Shown: piece after piece, positions 61,734 to 64,000 of the stretch
How positions within the stretch are numbered: the stretch's first letter is position 1
How the letters are laid out: each line of letters begins with the position of its first letter
NCBI GenBank assembly: GCA_041390685.1
Contig: JAWKPL010000001.1
Coordinates: 2,551,143 to 2,615,142 of the forward strand
Direction of reading: 5' to 3'
DNA: 64,000 nt
Source of the DNA: JAIBBD01 sp041390685
Lineage (GTDB): Bacteria > Chloroflexota > Dehalococcoidia > UBA2979
Notes under the pieces: model-generated
What the model was told of the DNA's origin: nothing
The model's input: the letters and a program-made list of their open reading frames with translations, nothing else
Databases searched by the model: none
Program-made: the position numbers and the translations under genes

Positions 61734-63585
61734 CCCTTCTCGGTTTGCAGTCGGCTGGCGAGACTCGATCCGAGTCGGAGATCGGCCAGCCGCTTAGATG
61801 TCCACGCTCCGCCGTTGCCTGCAGCCAGACGGCGCCGAACGCCCCGGTCCGGTCACCGGTGGAAGGTTCGAGGCGCCATTCGGTCGTCGTCAGCACGGTG
61901 GGCATGCGGCTCGCCCCAGCCACTGCTCGTCGCACCCGTGCTTCAGCGCGGTTATCCGCGCACACGAACAGCAACGTCGGTTCGACCGCGAAGTCGCGAG
62001 TCCATTCCCGCGCCCCGAAGTAGCGGACGTATGCGTCGAGCTTCTTGGCGTAGTCACCGGCGTCGAGCGTTCCGCGGTCGTACTCGAGGAGAAACGGCAC
62101 GGCTCGCATGCCCGACGCCAGCACCCCGGACCCATCCGGCCGGATCCAGGAGACGCGGCCATCGGCGGAGCTGAACCGACGCGTGGACTCGGCTTCGTTG
62201 CTCCACACCGTGAGCTGCCACCCGGCGCGACGTGCGTCGAGAGCCAGACGGGCGAAGAACCGGTTGACGCCGAGCGTGTGATCGTGGTGCCGCAGCGACC
62301 GGCTCGCGCCGGTCGGTTCGTCGTCGTCGGAGACGGTCATCCCCCCGAACCGCCTGAAGGTCGCCGTCGTGACGCCGGCCTCAGCCGCGAGCAGCAGCAG
62401 GCCCAGCTCGGTCAGCAGATACCCTTGCTCGGGCACCCGACCCCGCGGCTCGCTCCGCCGATCCAGCGGCGCGGCCCGGATCACCCCGTATCGGACCAGC
62501 TCCTCGAGGCGCGACCCCAGCGTGACGGCCGGCTCGTTCACGAGGGCGACCAGATCCGAGACCGACAGGAGCGGGTGCCGTCCGATCCACTCGATCAGCT
62601 TCCGCTGCTGGCGGTCGATGCAGATGCCGATCGCCGCGATCCGGTCACGAGGGGCTGTGTCCGGGTCCGTCGCGGCGCTCGACGCCCAGGCACGCAGCGT
62701 CGGGGCGGACCTTGGGACCTCGACGTTTGCGATGTCGCGATGCAATCGCGGGTTCGGGATCGGTGGCGGTTCGCCCCACCCGATGCGCTCCACGAGCAGG
62801 CCGGGGGAACTCGATCCTGGCTCTCTCCAGATGGCGCCGGTCGGTCCCCGCTCCACCACCTGGTGGGCGGTCGTGAGCAGGACGTCGAGCGGCCGGCCCT
62901 CGCTGCGCTCGCCAGCCTGCAGTAACGCGTGCTCCCAGAAGTCGAGCGCCTCATTACCTGCCGCGACCACGAGTAGCGGCGGGAGCCCGCTCCCCTGCCA
63001 GATCGCCGCCAACCGCGCCCGCGCCTCGTACCAGCTGGGCACCTGCCGGCGCCGGTGCTGGTTGGGCGCCGCGCCGCGGTCCCAGGCCAGCAGGGACGGC
63101 GCGTACTGGCGTCCGCTTCGCAGGCAGAGATACGCGGACGTGCCGGGAAGCCACCAACGCTCACTCGGTCGTCCCGCCAGCGGCAGGGAACGCGCGTCGG
63201 CAATGACGGCCGGGAGCCCGTGCGTGCTTGCGAGATCGGCAGCGAATCGGTTCATCCAGGCCGACACCTGCAGGGTCGCGAGTCGCCCGAGCGTGTCCCT
63301 CCGGCGCACCGGGAGCAGGCGTGCGACCCCGTCTGTCCCGATCGACAGCGCTTCGGCGAGCGGCGAGATCGCCTCCACGCGCAAGACCGCGAGGCGGCGT
63401 TCCTCCAGTCCCTCGACGCGAGGCACGATGGACTCGACCCATCCGCGCCGCTCGAGGTCGAGACGGAGCCGGTGCGCATCGCGTTCGTGAACGCCCAGCA
63501 GATGCCCCAACTCCCGGTCGCCGAGCAGGGGGAGGCGGACGATCCAATCGAGCGTGCCCGACAGGCGGTCGATGAGTTCGGTCAT
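61717..63585 (-). CDS. Replication-relaxation family protein
   Basis: 622 residues from ATG 63585. Two winged-helix-like segments (about 20-60 and 325-370: WIGRHPLLSVSDLVALVNEP) and a C-terminal part with HDHTLGVNRFFARL, PFLLEYDRGTLDAGDYAKKLDAYVRYF and LLFVCADN, the pattern of replication-relaxation proteins on mobile elements. Likely aids replication or mobilisation of the element. Overlaps the upstream gene (ATGA). Confidence 0.75.
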   Translation of the reverse strand: MTELIDRLSGTLDWIVRLPLLGDRELGHLLGVHERDAHRLRLDLERRGWVESIVPRVEGLEERRLAVLRVEAISPLAEALSIGTDGVARLLPVRRRDTLGRLATLQVSAWMNRFAADLASTHGLPAVIADARSLPLAGRPSERWWLPGTSAYLCLRSGRQYAPSLLAWDRGAAPNQHRRRQVPSWYEARARLAAIWQGSGLPPLLVVAAGNEALDFWEHALLQAGERSEGRPLDVLLTTAHQVVERGPTGAIWREPGSSSPGLLVERIGWGEPPPIPNPRLHRDIANVEVPRSAPTLRAWASSAATDPDTAPRDRIAAIGICIDRQQRKLIEWIGRHPLLSVSDLVALVNEPAVTLGSRLEELVRYGVIRAAPLDRRSEPRGRVPEQGYLLTELGLLLLAAEAGVTTATFRRFGGMTVSDDDEPTGASRSLRHHDHTLGVNRFFARLALDARRAGWQLTVWSNEAESTRRFSSADGRVSWIRPDGSGVLASGMRAVPFLLEYDRGTLDAGDYAKKLDAYVRYFGAREWTRDFAVEPTLLFVCADNRAEARVRRAVAGASRMPTVLTTTEWRLEPSTGDRTGAFGAVWLQATAERGHLSGWPISDSDRVSPADCKPRRDGTSG

Positions 63586-64000
63586 GAGCGCGGCTTTCGC
63601 AGCCGTTGACGCTTCGGTGGTCCCTGCACCGCGGCAGGGTCCACCGCCTCGTCGCGCGCCGAGCTGCTTGCAGGGCGCGTTTCCTCCGCCGCATCTGCCT
63701 CGCTTGCGCCGACCGCCAGCTCCTGAGCGGACTTCTGTTCGCGCCGGCCCGACCCGTCCGCTGGCGATCGCTCCGAAAGGACCTGCGTGATCTCCTCGAC
63801 CACCTGGTCTCGAGCGCGGCCGACGCGCAGGGCGGACCGCTGCGCGATCGCGGCCGCTCGCCCCGGCGTTGTCCGCGGCGGCGGATCGACCCGGAATGAG
63901 AACGCCGGCGGGCGGCCGTGGCCGTCCCACCAGCGCGCGTAGCAGGTGAAGTCGTCGAGCGAGACGAGGTCCTCAACCTCGATCTGTCCGCCGAGTTCCG
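63582..64000 (-). CDS. C-terminal end of an element-borne protein (runs off right edge)
   Basis: About 138 residues visible: LVSLDDFTCYARWWDGHGRPPAFSFRVDPPP then a long low-complexity, charged tail (REQKSAQELAVGASEADAAE ... KRQRLRKPRS). The FSFRVDPPP ending resembles the tails of conjugation coupling or ATPase proteins, but this is a guess. Stop at 63582 overlaps the start of the replication-relaxation gene. Confidence 0.45.
   Translation of the reverse strand, partial: ELGGQIEVEDLVSLDDFTCYARWWDGHGRPPAFSFRVDPPPRTTPGRAAAIAQRSALRVGRARDQVVEEITQVLSERSPADGSGRREQKSAQELAVGASEADAAEETRPASSSARDEAVDPAAVQGPPKRQRLRKPRS

Noticed and set aside
1..64000. CRISPR array
   Set aside because: No run of regularly spaced short direct repeats and no cas gene was seen.

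Overview
The window is GC-rich bacterial chromosome, most likely Chloroflexota and probably class Dehalococcoidia. This rests on the mix of genes (a short HisG with HisZ, ApgM-type phosphoglycerate mutase, LL-diaminopimelate aminotransferase, a fused gamma-alpha 2-oxoacid:ferredoxin oxidoreductase, a molybdenum hydroxylase). It also rests on the tmRNA tag GERKLALAA, which resembles the Dehalococcoides tag as I remember it. The phylum call is inference; no rRNA or tRNA gene is present. GTG and TTG starts and 1-4 base stop/start overlaps are common, and TGA is a normal stop.

Layout. 1-5809: partial moeA, a lone Lrp-type RAM domain, an MFS transporter, pheS without pheT, and an orphan family-5 substrate-binding lipoprotein. 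5833-12301: a histidine operon headed by what looks like a His-codon leader peptide and attenuator, then hisZ, a doubled hisG, a phospholipase-C-like gene, hisD, hisC and hisB. 12306-16594: CDF and ZIP metal transporters, Dps, MgtC, and a histidinol-phosphatase-like gene. 16595-21765: an accessory block with a VapBC-type module flanked by a duplicated 3' end of the phosphatase gene, then a 1394-residue nuclease-STAND protein of the antiviral Avs kind with visibly lower GC.

21831-29146 is a tight purine operon read leftward (guaA, purD, purB, purC, purS). A lower-GC glycosylase-fold gene and a DUF4258/DUF2283 pair are embedded in it with start/stop overlaps. 29249-45243 is housekeeping: tsaC, rpiB, penicillin acylase, polyprenyl synthase, then pgk-apgM-tpiA-miaA-dapF, dapL and hflX, and a leftward group of methyltransferase and flavodoxin genes. 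45430-49172 encodes a three-subunit molybdenum hydroxylase with a strong hairpin before the large subunit. 49340-59493 holds small enzymes, MoaD, queD, the KorAB pair, bcp, ctpA and smpB. A DUF4389 gene broken by a TGA lies between two copies of the queD 3' end.

59519-59872 is ssrA (tmRNA). From its 3' end to the right edge lies an integrated element: a large serine recombinase whose last codons are antisense to ssrA, an excisionase-like gene, a replication-relaxation protein, and the C-terminal end of another element gene.

The most notable items are the His-leader attenuator, the tandem HisG with one degenerate half, the STAND defence protein, the repeated pattern of accessory cassettes placed at duplicated 3' ends of host genes, and the recombinase-ssrA junction.
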